Assembly (NCBI RefSeq): GCF_025665335.1
Contig: NZ_CP106869.1
Coordinates: 443,001-507,000, forward strand
Source of the DNA: Xanthomonas sp. AM6
Lineage (GTDB): Bacteria > Pseudomonadota > Gammaproteobacteria > Xanthomonadales > Xanthomonadaceae
Direction: 5' to 3'
Length of the DNA: 64,000 bases
In this document: in pieces, positions 26,032 through 35,331 of the stretch
Numbering within the stretch: the stretch's first letter is position 1
Layout: every line of letters begins with the position of its first letter
Position numbers and translations under genes: made by a program
The notes under the pieces: generated by a model
The model's database searches: none
What the model saw: the letters and a program-made list of their open reading frames with translations, nothing else
Told to the model about the DNA's origin: nothing

Positions 26032-26711
26032 CGCCGCCCCAGCAGCCAGTTGGCCATCGCGTACAGCCGCAGCACCCCGGCCTGGCCGGACGCCTCGGTC
26101 AGCGGCAGCGCCAGCGCCGCCAGTTCCAGCTGCCGCGCCGGGGCCAGCCGCGGCGCGCGCTCGGCGAAGGCGATCAACGCCGCCTGCTCGGCCGGCAGCA
26201 GGCTGCGCGGCGGCGCGACCGCGCTGGCGATCGGCGGCAATGCCGTCTCGTGGCGCGGCGCCTGGTGGATCACCAGGGTGCCGGCGACCATGTCGCCCAG
26301 GCGCCGCGCATGCACGTCGAACAGGCAGGCGACCAGGCCGATGGCGTAGCCGAACGGCAGCATGTCCACGGTGCGCAGCAGGTTGCGGGTGATCGCCGCC
26401 ATCCACCCGGCCGGGGCGCCGTCGCGCGAGACCACGCGCAGGCCCAGCACCTTCTTGCCCAGGGTCTGCCCCAGCCAGCCTTCGAGCACGATCGGGTAGG
26501 CCCAGAACACCAGGAACATCGCCACCAGGTACAGGCCCTGGCCGAAGCCGCCGAGCATGCCGAGCAGCAGGCCCATCAGGGTCAGCACGCCGAACCGCAC
26601 CGCCAGGTCGATCAGCCAGGCCAGCGCGCGCGGCACCGCGCCGGCGGCCGGCAGGTGCAGCGGCACGCCTTCGGGCGTGATCACTTCACGGTAGGTGTCG
26701 AGCATGCTCAT
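26028..26711 (-). CDS. RDD family membrane protein
   Basis: This encodes 227 residues from ATG 26711; a second ATG at 26705 is possible. The RDD domain covers about 22-155, with the Arg of AVPRALAWLIDLAVRFG, then GQTLGKKVLGLRVVSRDG and the helix VDMLPFGYAIGLVACLF, ending DMVAGTLVIH. A short helical cytoplasmic tail follows. It is the first gene of the MoxR-type operon. RDD proteins are small integral membrane proteins, some of them cation transporters; a transport role here is not shown. Confidence 0.88.
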   Translation of the reverse strand: MSMLDTYREVITPEGVPLHLPAAGAVPRALAWLIDLAVRFGVLTLMGLLLGMLGGFGQGLYLVAMFLVFWAYPIVLEGWLGQTLGKKVLGLRVVSRDGAPAGWMAAITRNLLRTVDMLPFGYAIGLVACLFDVHARRLGDMVAGTLVIHQAPRHETALPPIASAVAPPRSLLPAEQAALIAFAERAPRLAPARQLELAALALPLTEASGQAGVLRLYAMANWLLGRR

Positions 26712-26858
26712 CGCCGGGTCGCGGCGCGGCGCGCCTGTGCGCCTGCGATGTGGGGGCGCCGTTCTTCCGTCCGGCCGGCTGCCTGTGGCGGCATGCGTGT
26801 TCTCGACTGCGTCCTGCTCCGAACCGCGACTTTAGCCGGCGCGGCGCCAATTGCCCAG

Positions 26859-26879
26859 CCGTCGCGGCGGACGCGACGG
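26859..26879 (-). terminator. Possible hairpin end signal of the DUF2167 gene
   Basis: A perfect 8-bp hairpin (CCGTCGCG-gcgga-CGCGACGG) lies 35 bases past the DUF2167 stop. It lacks a T-run, so an intrinsic terminator is uncertain. The rest of 26712-26913 shows nothing coding. Confidence 0.3.
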
Positions 26880-26913
26880 TGCCGCAGGGCGCGGCGCCGG
26901 GCGCGCGGCCGGC

Positions 26914-27828
26914 TCAGCGCACCGTGCCGCCGTCGCGCTTGCGCCCGGAGAACAGCTTGCCGATCCCGCCGACCAGCGCCATCAACGCCAGCGCCACCAG
27001 CTTCCAGGCCTTGGCCAGCACCAGGCCGAGCTTGGCGAACAGCCCGGCCTTGGCCGCCAGGCCGCCGCCGATCAGGGTGGCCAGGCCGTAGCTGGCGATC
27101 TTGTCGGTGGAGGGGTTGTGGTCGGCGTAGCGCGCGCCGCTGTCGAACTCGGCCATCGGCAGCAGCCGCTGCATGCCGTCGCGCACCTGCGGCAATTCGT
27201 CCATGCCGGCGATCGCGTTGAGGCTCAGGTAGCCGTGGCGGCCGAGCACACGGATGTCGTAGTTGAGGGTGTGGCCCTCGTTGCCCTGGAACGCCAGCTC
27301 GCGCGCCCAGTACAGCTTCTTGTTGGCCGCGTCGTAGCGCGGCGGCACCGCCCAGCCGACCAGGTCCACGCTCTCGTAGCCGGCTTCCTTGCGCTGCGCA
27401 TTCTCCTCGCGGGTCTCCTTCTGCATGTCCGCGAGCATGTCCTGGTAGTCGATCTTGCTGGCGTCTTCGTCGGACACGTAGCCGTCGTCGGCATAGGTGA
27501 CCACCACCGCCCAGCTGCCCTTCTCGTCGAGCGCGGGCTGGCGCGGCACGATCAGGCCCAGCACGGTGTCGTCGGGCGGATTGCCCCAGTACGACTCCAG
27601 CACCCGCCGCGCGTCGTCCTTGCCGAGATAGCGGAAGTCGTGGCTCAGGTCGAAATGGACCTTGGCCTGCGGCACTTCGATGTGGCCGTCCTGGAACTGC
27701 AGCGAGGCGACGAACTGCTCGGCGGTCATGCCGTCCTCGCCGTCCTCGGCCATGGCCGGTCCGGCGCCGGCGCCGAGCGCAAGCAGGAAAGCGGCCAGCA
27801 GGCCGCGCAGCGAAAGCGTCTTGGTCAT
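26914..27828 (-). CDS. DUF2167 domain exported membrane protein
   Basis: This encodes 304 residues. A signal peptide occupies 1-27 (ending GPAMA-ED). The DUF2167 region spans about 45-260 (VHFDLSHDFRYLGKDDARRV, ESYWGNPPDDTVLGLI, VDLVGWAVPPRYDAANKKLY). A C-terminal membrane segment lies at about 262-290, ending in a basic tail (GRKRDGGTVR). It is probably anchored in the inner membrane facing the periplasm. The family has no established biochemical function. It is monocistronic by position. Confidence 0.88.
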   Translation of the reverse strand: MTKTLSLRGLLAAFLLALGAGAGPAMAEDGEDGMTAEQFVASLQFQDGHIEVPQAKVHFDLSHDFRYLGKDDARRVLESYWGNPPDDTVLGLIVPRQPALDEKGSWAVVVTYADDGYVSDEDASKIDYQDMLADMQKETREENAQRKEAGYESVDLVGWAVPPRYDAANKKLYWARELAFQGNEGHTLNYDIRVLGRHGYLSLNAIAGMDELPQVRDGMQRLLPMAEFDSGARYADHNPSTDKIASYGLATLIGGGLAAKAGLFAKLGLVLAKAWKLVALALMALVGGIGKLFSGRKRDGGTVR

Positions 27829-27912
27829 CTTCGAGTCCGTTCGGTGGCGTCCCCACGCCAGAGATTGGCAGTGTCGCGCAAAGCGCCACGCCGCGCCAGT
27901 CGTCCGCGCCGA

Positions 27913-28473
27913 TCAGGCGCGCGCTGCGGACGCGTGGCCGATGCCGGCGTCGAAGGCGGCCAGCAGCTGCGCGCCGGCTGGCCACTCGCCCAGGCCGCTG
28001 GCCGCATTGAGATGTCCCAGGCCGTCGAGTTCGACCAGTCCGCTGCCCCAGTCGCGTGCGCGGCGGCGGCTGTAGGGCGGTGTCGCATACGGATCGTCGC
28101 TGCTGGCCACGATCAGGCTGCGGAAGGGCAGTGGCGCCGTCGGCACCGGGACGAAGCTGGCGGCCTGCGCATGCGGAAACGCCGCGCTGTCCGGATCGGG
28201 GACCGCGACCAGCAAGGCGCCGCGCGGCAACCGTTGCGCGCGCGCCGCCCAGTGCGCGACCAGCAGGCAGCCCAGGCTGTGCGCGACCAGCAGCGGTGGT
28301 GTGGCGCAGTCCTGCACGCAACGGTCGAGCGCGTGCAGCCAATCGTGCAGCTGCGGTTGCGCGAATGAACTGGGCTGCAGCCGCCGCATGTGCGCGTTGC
28401 GCCGTTGCCAATGCGTTTGCCAGTGCCCCGGCCCCGAGTCGCCGATGCCCGGCACGATCACCACCGCTTGCAT
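27913..28473 (-). CDS. RBBP9/YdeN family alpha/beta hydrolase
   Basis: This encodes 186 residues, the usual length for this small serine-hydrolase family. It opens with VVIVPGIGDSGPGHWQTHWQ, typical of RBBP9-like proteins. The nucleophile elbow is AHSLG at 64-68 (Ser66). The acid lies in SSDDPY and the histidine in LDGLGHLN. The substrate is unknown. The gene is divergent from the Lrp-family regulator at 28599. Confidence 0.88.
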   Translation of the reverse strand: MQAVVIVPGIGDSGPGHWQTHWQRRNAHMRRLQPSSFAQPQLHDWLHALDRCVQDCATPPLLVAHSLGCLLVAHWAARAQRLPRGALLVAVPDPDSAAFPHAQAASFVPVPTAPLPFRSLIVASSDDPYATPPYSRRRARDWGSGLVELDGLGHLNAASGLGEWPAGAQLLAAFDAGIGHASAARA

Positions 28474-28598
28474 GCGCTACGCTCCGTTCGAGAGAGCGGC
28501 CAGTGTCGCGATGCGTGCGTCGCCGCGCCATGGCGATTCATCGCCGTACGCGGCGTTTTGCCGATGAATCCAAGGTGGACCAAGAGAGGACGAGCGGC

Positions 28599-29072
28599 GT
28601 GGCAGCGAAACCCTGGCAGGGCGATGCCCTGGATCACGCGATTCTGGAGGCGTTGCAGTGCGACGGGCGCATCGCGTTGGCGGAGCTGGGCCGGCGCATC
28701 GGCCTGTCGCAGCCGGCGATGTCCGAGCGCGTGCGCCGGCTCGAGGAGCAGGGCGTGATCACCGGTTACGCGGCCCGGGTCGATCCGCGGGTGGTGGGCC
28801 TGGCGACCGCGGCCATCGTCCGCCTGCGCACCACGCATGCGCAGATCGGCGCGTGCCTGGAGCAGTTCGCGCAGATGCCGCAGGTGCTGGAAGTGCATCG
28901 GGTCACCGGCGAGGATTGCTTCGTGCTGCGGGTGCTGGTGCCCGCGCCGGCGCAGCTGGAACCGATCATCGATGCGTTGGCGCGGTTCGGCGCGGTGACC
29001 ACCAGCGTGGTGTTGCGCAGCGAGGCGCCGCGCCCGATCGGCCGTGCCTTGCTGGCGTTGGCGGCAGAGTAG
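28599..29072 (+). CDS. Lrp/AsnC family transcriptional regulator
   Basis: This encodes 157 residues from GTG 28599, chosen because AGAGAGGA lies 8 bases upstream; GTG 28575 and ATG 28530 are in-frame alternatives without as good a site. The N-terminal winged helix-turn-helix covers about 10-60 (LEALQCDGRIALAELGRRIG, SQPAMSERVRRLEEQGVITG). A RAM effector-binding domain follows at about 70-150 (EVHRVTGEDCFVLRVLVPAP). The target is unknown; the neighbouring divergent hydrolase gene is a candidate. Confidence 0.9.
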   Translation: MAAKPWQGDALDHAILEALQCDGRIALAELGRRIGLSQPAMSERVRRLEEQGVITGYAARVDPRVVGLATAAIVRLRTTHAQIGACLEQFAQMPQVLEVHRVTGEDCFVLRVLVPAPAQLEPIIDALARFGAVTTSVVLRSEAPRPIGRALLALAAE

Positions 29073-29099
29073 CTACGGCGCCACGCGCGACGTCTGCGC

Positions 29100-29651
29100 T
29101 TACTGCGGCGCCTGCGCGGCCGCGTCCAGGTAACGGTCTTTCAGGCGCACGTAGTGCTGGGCGGAGTAGTGCAGGCTCTCGACCTCCTTGTCGCTGAGCG
29201 TGCGCGCCAGCCGCGCCGGATTGCCCAGCCACAGTTCGCGCTCGCCGACGGTCTTGCCCGGCCCGACCACCGCGCCGGCGCCGACGAAGCCGTATTTCTT
29301 CACCGTGGCGCCGTCGAGGATGCACGCGCCCATGCCGATCAGGCACAGGTCCTCGATGGTGCAGGCATGGATGATGGTGCCGTGGCCCACGGTCACGTCG
29401 GCGCCGATCAGGGTCGGATAGCCGCCCTTGTTGAACGGGCTGTGGTGGCTGACGTGGATGATGGTGCCGTCCTGGATGTTGCTGCGCGCGCCGATGCGCA
29501 CGTGGTTGACGTCGCCGCGGATCACCGTGCCCGGCCACACCGACACGTCCTCGTCCAGCACCACGTCGCCGATGATGGTGCAGGCCGGATCCACGTAGAC
29601 GCGGGCGCCGAGCTGCGGCGTCTTGTCCAGGAACGGACGCAAGGGATTCAC
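29100..29651 (-). CDS. Gamma-carbonic anhydrase-like hexapeptide-repeat protein
   Basis: This 183-residue protein is a left-handed beta-helix of hexapeptide repeats. The family's metal and catalytic residues are visible: Arg45 and Asp47 (VIRGDVNH), Gln60 and Asp61 (NIQDG), and zinc-ligand histidines 66, 90 and 95 (IIHV, VGHGTIIHAC). It groups with YrdA/PaaY-type bacterial homologues. Real anhydrase activity varies within this branch, so CO2 hydration is likely but unproven. Confidence 0.9.
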   Translation of the reverse strand: MNPLRPFLDKTPQLGARVYVDPACTIIGDVVLDEDVSVWPGTVIRGDVNHVRIGARSNIQDGTIIHVSHHSPFNKGGYPTLIGADVTVGHGTIIHACTIEDLCLIGMGACILDGATVKKYGFVGAGAVVGPGKTVGERELWLGNPARLARTLSDKEVESLHYSAQHYVRLKDRYLDAAAQAPQ

Positions 29652-29758
29652 GGAGGCCTCCAGACGAAAAAGCGACGGCGATGTCGCGCGCGCCGATGAT
29701 AGCGTGCGCGGCCTCGCCGCCGCCGCGGGTGCTGCGCGGCCGCCCGCAGGCGGCCGTG

Positions 29759-29854
29759 TTACTTCTTCTTTTCCTTCTTGGCCGCCCGCTTTTCCTTCAG
29801 CGTCTTGGTCGGCTGCTTCTTGTCGCTCTTCTTCTGGTCCAGGCCCTTGCTCAT
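29759..29854 (-). CDS. 31-residue Lys-rich small protein
   Basis: The ATG is preceded by AGAGGGTGTC, a good ribosome binding site. The peptide begins MSKGLDQKKSDKKQPTKTLK and continues as a Lys/Glu/Ala helix, ending KKEKKK; about 14 of 31 residues are lysine. It has no signal peptide. The composition suggests a nucleic-acid or ribosome-binding peptide. I believe similar short ORFs occur in other xanthomonads, but I cannot check. Function unknown. Confidence 0.6.
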   Translation of the reverse strand: MSKGLDQKKSDKKQPTKTLKEKRAAKKEKKK

Positions 29855-30021
29855 GACACCCTCTGCCGTGTTGATACGTGGAATACGGCCGCGGCTGCCG
29901 CCATCGGCGGGCGCGGCGCCGCTACTTTACTCCGCCAGCGTAGACAGCGGCGGTGCGGCAGCCGGGCGCGCAGGCCCGGTTGCGCCATAATCGGGCTTTC
30001 CCTCAAGGTGCCCCGCGTCCG

Positions 30022-30879
30022 ATGAAAACCCCCCAGGGCCTGCAGCCGCTGATCGAGGATGGCGTCATCGACAGCGTGCTGCGCCCGCTCAAGAGTGGCA
30101 AGGAGGCCGCCGTGTACGTGGTCCAGGCCGGCGACGAGGTGCTGTGCGCCAAGGTCTACAAGGACATGGCGCAGCGCAGCTTCCAGGCGCGCGTGCAGTA
30201 CCAGGAAGGGCGCAAGGTGCGCGGCAGCCGCCAGGCGCGGGCGATGGGCAAGGCCACCAAGTTCGGCCGCCGCGAGCAGGAGGCCGCGTGGAAGGACACC
30301 GAGGCCAACACCCTGTACCAGCTGGTGGACGCCGGCGTGCACGTGCCGCAGCCGCGCGGCTACTTCCACGGCGTGCTGCTGATGGACCTGGTCACCGATG
30401 CCGACGGACAGAGCGCGCCGCGGCTGGGCGAGGTGGAGCTGGAACCGGAGCAGGCGCGCGCGTTCCATGCGCAGCTGATCGGCGACGTGGTGAAGATGCT
30501 GTGCCTGGGCCTGGTGCACGGCGACCTGTCCGAATACAACGTGCTGGTCGCCGCCGATGGCCCGATCGTGATCGATTTCCCGCAGGTGGTCAGCGCCGCC
30601 GGTAACAACGCCGCGCGCGACATGCTGCTGCGCGACGTGCACAACCTGCGCGACTGCCTGGGCCGTTTCGCCCCCGAGCTCAACGAAACCCATTACGGCG
30701 AGGAGATGTGGGCGCTGTACGAGAAGGGCGAGCTGCGCCCGGACAGCGCGCTCACCGGCCGCTTCGTGTTCGACACCCGCCGCGCCGACGTGCGCGCGGT
30801 GCGCGATTCGATCGAGGACGCGCGCCAGGAAGCGATCATCCGACAGCAGGGCCGCGAGGCCGCGGCGGACGAGGACTGA
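30022..30879 (+). CDS. RIO1-family serine kinase
   Basis: This encodes 285 residues from ATG 30022. The RIO fold is clear: a P-loop-like SGKEAAVYVV at 25-34, ATP-binding Lys44 (CAKVYK), the catalytic motif HGDLSEYN at 166-173, and metal-binding Asp185 in IDFPQ. The domain is full length. A CATAAT -10-like hexamer lies at 29986-29991. Bacterial RIO1-like kinases have no settled substrate; in archaea and eukaryotes RIO kinases act in small-subunit ribosome maturation. Confidence 0.92.
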   Translation: MKTPQGLQPLIEDGVIDSVLRPLKSGKEAAVYVVQAGDEVLCAKVYKDMAQRSFQARVQYQEGRKVRGSRQARAMGKATKFGRREQEAAWKDTEANTLYQLVDAGVHVPQPRGYFHGVLLMDLVTDADGQSAPRLGEVELEPEQARAFHAQLIGDVVKMLCLGLVHGDLSEYNVLVAADGPIVIDFPQVVSAAGNNAARDMLLRDVHNLRDCLGRFAPELNETHYGEEMWALYEKGELRPDSALTGRFVFDTRRADVRAVRDSIEDARQEAIIRQQGREAAADED

Positions 30880-31065
30880 TCGCGCGCGGCGCGTCGCGAC
30901 GGGCGCGCTGCAGAACCGCCGGAAAGCCCGATCTTTTTTCAATCCAACCTCATCGCCTTGCGCCTGCAGGACGACAGCAACCGGTTCGCGCCGTACACCG
31001 CGCTGGGCGGCGGCGCGGGCGCGGCGGCGGATCGCTGAGCGCAGTCCCTCGCGCCGATGGCCCCC
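30880..31065. other. Non-coding spacer after the RIO kinase
   Basis: This is part of a 389-bp gap. It has a T6 run at 30933-30939 with only a weak, wide-looped GC stem before it. A 36-codon open stretch at 30931-31038 (IFFQSNLIALRLQDD at its start) reads like the tail of a protein but has no start codon or ribosome site. I do not call it as a gene. Confidence 0.35.
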
Positions 31066-31132
31066 TGTAGGAGCGGCTTCAGCCGCGACCGGTGTCACCG
31101 GCAATGCCTGTCGCGCTGAAGCCGCTGCTACG
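31066..31132. repeat. Extragenic palindromic repeat (REP-like)
   Basis: Imperfect inverted arms of about 26 bases begin TGTAGGAGCGGCTTCAGCCG on the plus strand, with a loop at about 31093-31106. Related copies occur at 36538, 36723 and 46549. The remainder of the gap up to the mnmG stop holds only short GC palindromes. Confidence 0.8.
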
Positions 31133-31268
31133 AAGAGTGGATGCGCGATGCGCTTGCGGAGTCAGTGCCGCCGATCGGTAGTGGAACATTCCATCCAGCG
31201 CCTTCGCGGCCGGTCGGCCGCCCAGGGCGGTCCTTCCGCTGCAGGCGGCAACGCCGCCACGCCGCCGC

Positions 31269-33158
<1,890 letters not shown>

Positions 33159-33231
33159 CGGGGAACTCGTCAGCCGGCCGCGAGGACCGGGATGGGCGCG
33201 CTCGCAGGTCCGTGAGCGCCGGAAAACGGGA

Positions 33232-33237
33232 ATTTTA
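33232..33237 (-). promoter_or_regulatory. Possible -10 element of mnmG
   Basis: TAAAAT on the minus strand lies 74 bases before the mnmG start; no good -35 is visible. It is back to back with the sigma-54 promoter on the other strand. Confidence 0.35.
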
Positions 33238-33274
33238 GCGGTTGGGTCACAGTTTGAGGATTCGGCACTAAAGT

Positions 33275-33290
33275 TGGCACGCCATCTGCA
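33275..33290 (+). promoter_or_regulatory. Sigma-54 (RpoN) promoter
   Basis: TGGCACG (33275-33281), CCAT, then CTGCA (33286-33290) matches the -24/-12 consensus TGGCACG-N4-TTGCA at all but one base, and the GG and GC are exactly 12 bp apart. Transcription would start near 33301. The only thing downstream before two strong terminators is the candidate RNA below. Confidence 0.75.
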
Positions 33291-33300
33291 GATATCCCTA

Positions 33301-33416
33301 CTGCACCCAACGTGGCATTGCGTCAGGGGCGTACGACTGGAATTGGAACAGGGGCCAGTCACGCGCACGTCGGGGGAGCTGGGGGCCGGTAGTCGGGGGA
33401 CTGCCGGCCCTTTTTT
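33301..33416 (+). ncRNA. Candidate RpoN-dependent small RNA, about 116 nt
   Basis: The interval runs from the predicted sigma-54 start to an intrinsic terminator and has no credible ORF. It can form a hairpin at about 33329-33366 (core GACTGG/CCAGTC at 33335-33340 and 33355-33360, with AATTGGAACAGGGG as its loop), then the 10-bp terminator stem. GGA occurs in the first loop (TTGGAAC), in the linker (TCGGGGGAGC) and at the end of the terminator loop. I do not recognise a known RNA family. Size and 5' end are inferred. Confidence 0.6.
33383..33416 (+). terminator. Intrinsic terminator of the candidate small RNA
   Basis: A 10-bp stem (GGGCCGGTAG with CTGCCGGCCC, one wobble pair) closes an 8-base loop TCGGGGGA and is followed by six Ts. 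Confidence 0.88.
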
Positions 33417-33463
33417 ATGCCCGCGATTCGGGCCCGAAGCCAGCCACCGCAAGGCCCGAACGC

Positions 33464-33496
33464 GAAAAGCCCCGGCGAACCGGGGCTTTTCGTTTT
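33464..33496 (+). terminator. Second intrinsic terminator
   Basis: A perfect 12-bp stem (GAAAAGCCCCGG, loop CGAA, and its complement) is followed by GTTTT. It sits 48 bases after the first terminator, as a backstop for read-through. The AT-richer 33500-33658 that follows shows only a small GACCC/GGGTC hairpin and no gene. Confidence 0.85.
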
Positions 33497-33658
33497 AGGC
33501 GCCGACGCCCGACAGGGCCGGAACAGGGGGGATCCAGATTTCCCTGTCGGACATCGACATAGACGGTGGGGCGACCCCTTCGGGTCATAAAGCGACGCAG
33601 CCGGTCACCCCGTACGACGTAGAGTGCGTCTTGTGGCTCCGTGAAATCAAGCGTTTTC

Positions 33659-34207
33659 TTATGGCTCTAATGTGCGCCGCGTCCCATTGCTGCGACCCAG
33701 ATTGCCGGGCCGGGGCGCTGCCGGTCGCGGTGCTGCCGCAGGGCGCGGCGCGGCGGCCGGACGTGGCTGCATCGACTGCGGGCGCGGCCCGGCGTTGGCG
33801 GCGTCCGGACGCCGCAGCCGGTCCATGTCGCGCCACGGCGCCTTGACCCGGTCGCGGCCGCCGAGGGCCGGCGGCGGCCGGTCCGGTGGACGGCCATTGT
33901 CGTCGGGCCGCGGGCGCGGCGGCGGCGGGCGATGGCGCGGCGGGCCGTAATAGTCGCGGTCCCGGTAGTAGTACGGGCCGCCATAGCCGTAGTAGCCATA
34001 GCCGTAATAGCCGGACCCGTAGCCATAGGGAACGGCGCCGTAAGGGCCGTAGGGGTAGTAGCCATTGGAGTAGCCGGGCGGATAGCGGTACTCGACCGAG
34101 GGCGAGCCGCGGTAGTAGCCGCCCTGGTCGCTGCCGGCGTAGTCGTAGGTGGCGCAGCCGCCCAGCGTGGCCAGCAGTCCAGCGGCCCAGATCAGGCGCA
34201 TGTTCAT
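33659..34207 (-). CDS. Tyr/Gly/Pro-rich lipoprotein
   Basis: This encodes 182 residues from ATG 34207, supported by GGGAGAGGAA upstream. A lipoprotein signal ends at LLATLGGC-ATYDY, so Cys19 or so is the lipidation site. Residues about 25-100 are Tyr- and Gly-rich with YGYGYYGYGG-like repeats. The rest is Pro/Arg-rich (PPRHRPPPPRPRP, then PRPAAAPRPAA repeats), giving a very basic disordered tail. It is probably an outer-membrane-attached structural protein; the function is unknown. The composition is low complexity, so homology searches will mislead. Confidence 0.8.
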   Translation of the reverse strand: MNMRLIWAAGLLATLGGCATYDYAGSDQGGYYRGSPSVEYRYPPGYSNGYYPYGPYGAVPYGYGSGYYGYGYYGYGGPYYYRDRDYYGPPRHRPPPPRPRPDDNGRPPDRPPPALGGRDRVKAPWRDMDRLRRPDAANAGPRPQSMQPRPAAAPRPAAAPRPAAPRPGNLGRSNGTRRTLEP

Positions 34208-34371
34208 GGCGATTCCTCTCCCTGAGGCTGACCGACAGGGTCTGCGTATTGCATTGAATGCCCCCTTAACCCGCTTCGTCGTTGATTGAACGCTTAAGTC
34301 GCGCGCAACGGTGGCGTTGCGCCGATGCCGGCGGCGGCGCGCGCCCATGGCGATACGTTAACCTTTCACGC

Positions 34372-35331
34372 ATGGTCTCATCTTCACTGCCCGTTTTCGC
34401 CGATGTGACGGCCGCCGCCGCGCGTCTGGCCCCGCATGCCCAGGTGACCCCGGTCCTGCGCTCGCAGGCGCTGGATGCGTTGACCGGCGCGACCCTGTTC
34501 TTCAAGGCCGAACACCTGCAGCGCGGCGGCGCGTTCAAGTTCCGCGGCGCCTGCAATGCGGTCTGGGCGCTGGACGAAGCGCAGGCCGCGCGCGGCGTGG
34601 TCACCCATTCCTCCGGCAATCACGGCGCAGCGCTGGCGCAGGCCGCGCGCACCCGCGGCATCGGCTGCCACGTGGTCGTGCCGGAGGGCGCGGTGGCGGC
34701 CAAGCTGGCCAACATCGCCCGGCATGGCGCCACCCTGTGGCGGTGCGGGGCCAGCATCGCCGCGCGCGAGGCGATGTGCGCCCAGGTGCAGCAGCAGACC
34801 GGCGCGACCCTGGTGCATCCCTACGCCGACCCGGCGGTGATCGCCGGCCAGGGCACCGCGGCGCTGGAGCTGCTCGGCGCCAGCGGCCCGCTGGACCTGC
34901 TGGTGGTGCCGGTCGGCGGCGGCGGCCTGGCGGCCGGCAGCCGCCTGGCGTTGACGGCGCTGGCACCGCAGGCGCGGCTGCTGCTGGCCGAGCCGGCCGG
35001 CGCCGCCGACACCGCGCGTTCGCTGGCGGCCGGCGAACGCCGCCTGGACTTCGTTCCCGACACCCTGTGCGACGGCCTGCGCGGCACCCTGGGCGCGCCC
35101 AATTTCGCGCTGCTGCACGGCCAGGCCGAGGCGATCGTGGTCGAAGATGCCGCCACCGTGGCGGCGATGCGGCTGCTGTGGCAGGTGCTCAAGCAGGTGG
35201 TGGAGCCGTCCTCGGCGATCGCGCTGGCGGCGGTGCTGGCGCAGCCGGCGCGCTTCGCCGGGCGCCGGGTCGGGGTGATCCTGTCCGGGGGCAACGTCGA
35301 CCTGGACGCCCTGCCGTGGGGGACGGCGTGA
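34372..35331 (+). CDS. Threonine/serine dehydratase-like PLP enzyme
   Basis: This encodes 319 residues from ATG 34372. It is a fold-type II PLP enzyme: Lys56 in GGAFKFRGACNAV is the Schiff-base lysine, SSGNHG at 80-85 and GGGGLAAGS near 181-189 bind the cofactor phosphate, and VILSGGNVDL closes the protein. It lacks the C-terminal ACT-like regulatory domain of IlvA, so it resembles catabolic threonine dehydratase or serine racemase. The exact substrate is uncertain. Its stop overlaps the next gene's GTG. Confidence 0.88.
   Translation: MVSSSLPVFADVTAAAARLAPHAQVTPVLRSQALDALTGATLFFKAEHLQRGGAFKFRGACNAVWALDEAQAARGVVTHSSGNHGAALAQAARTRGIGCHVVVPEGAVAAKLANIARHGATLWRCGASIAAREAMCAQVQQQTGATLVHPYADPAVIAGQGTAALELLGASGPLDLLVVPVGGGGLAAGSRLALTALAPQARLLLAEPAGAADTARSLAAGERRLDFVPDTLCDGLRGTLGAPNFALLHGQAEAIVVEDAATVAAMRLLWQVLKQVVEPSSAIALAAVLAQPARFAGRRVGVILSGGNVDLDALPWGTA

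Noticed and set aside
33274-33498. A 74-codon ORF over the candidate small RNA
   Set aside because: It starts inside the sigma-54 promoter, upstream of the predicted transcript start, and runs through two terminators; composition is not protein-like.
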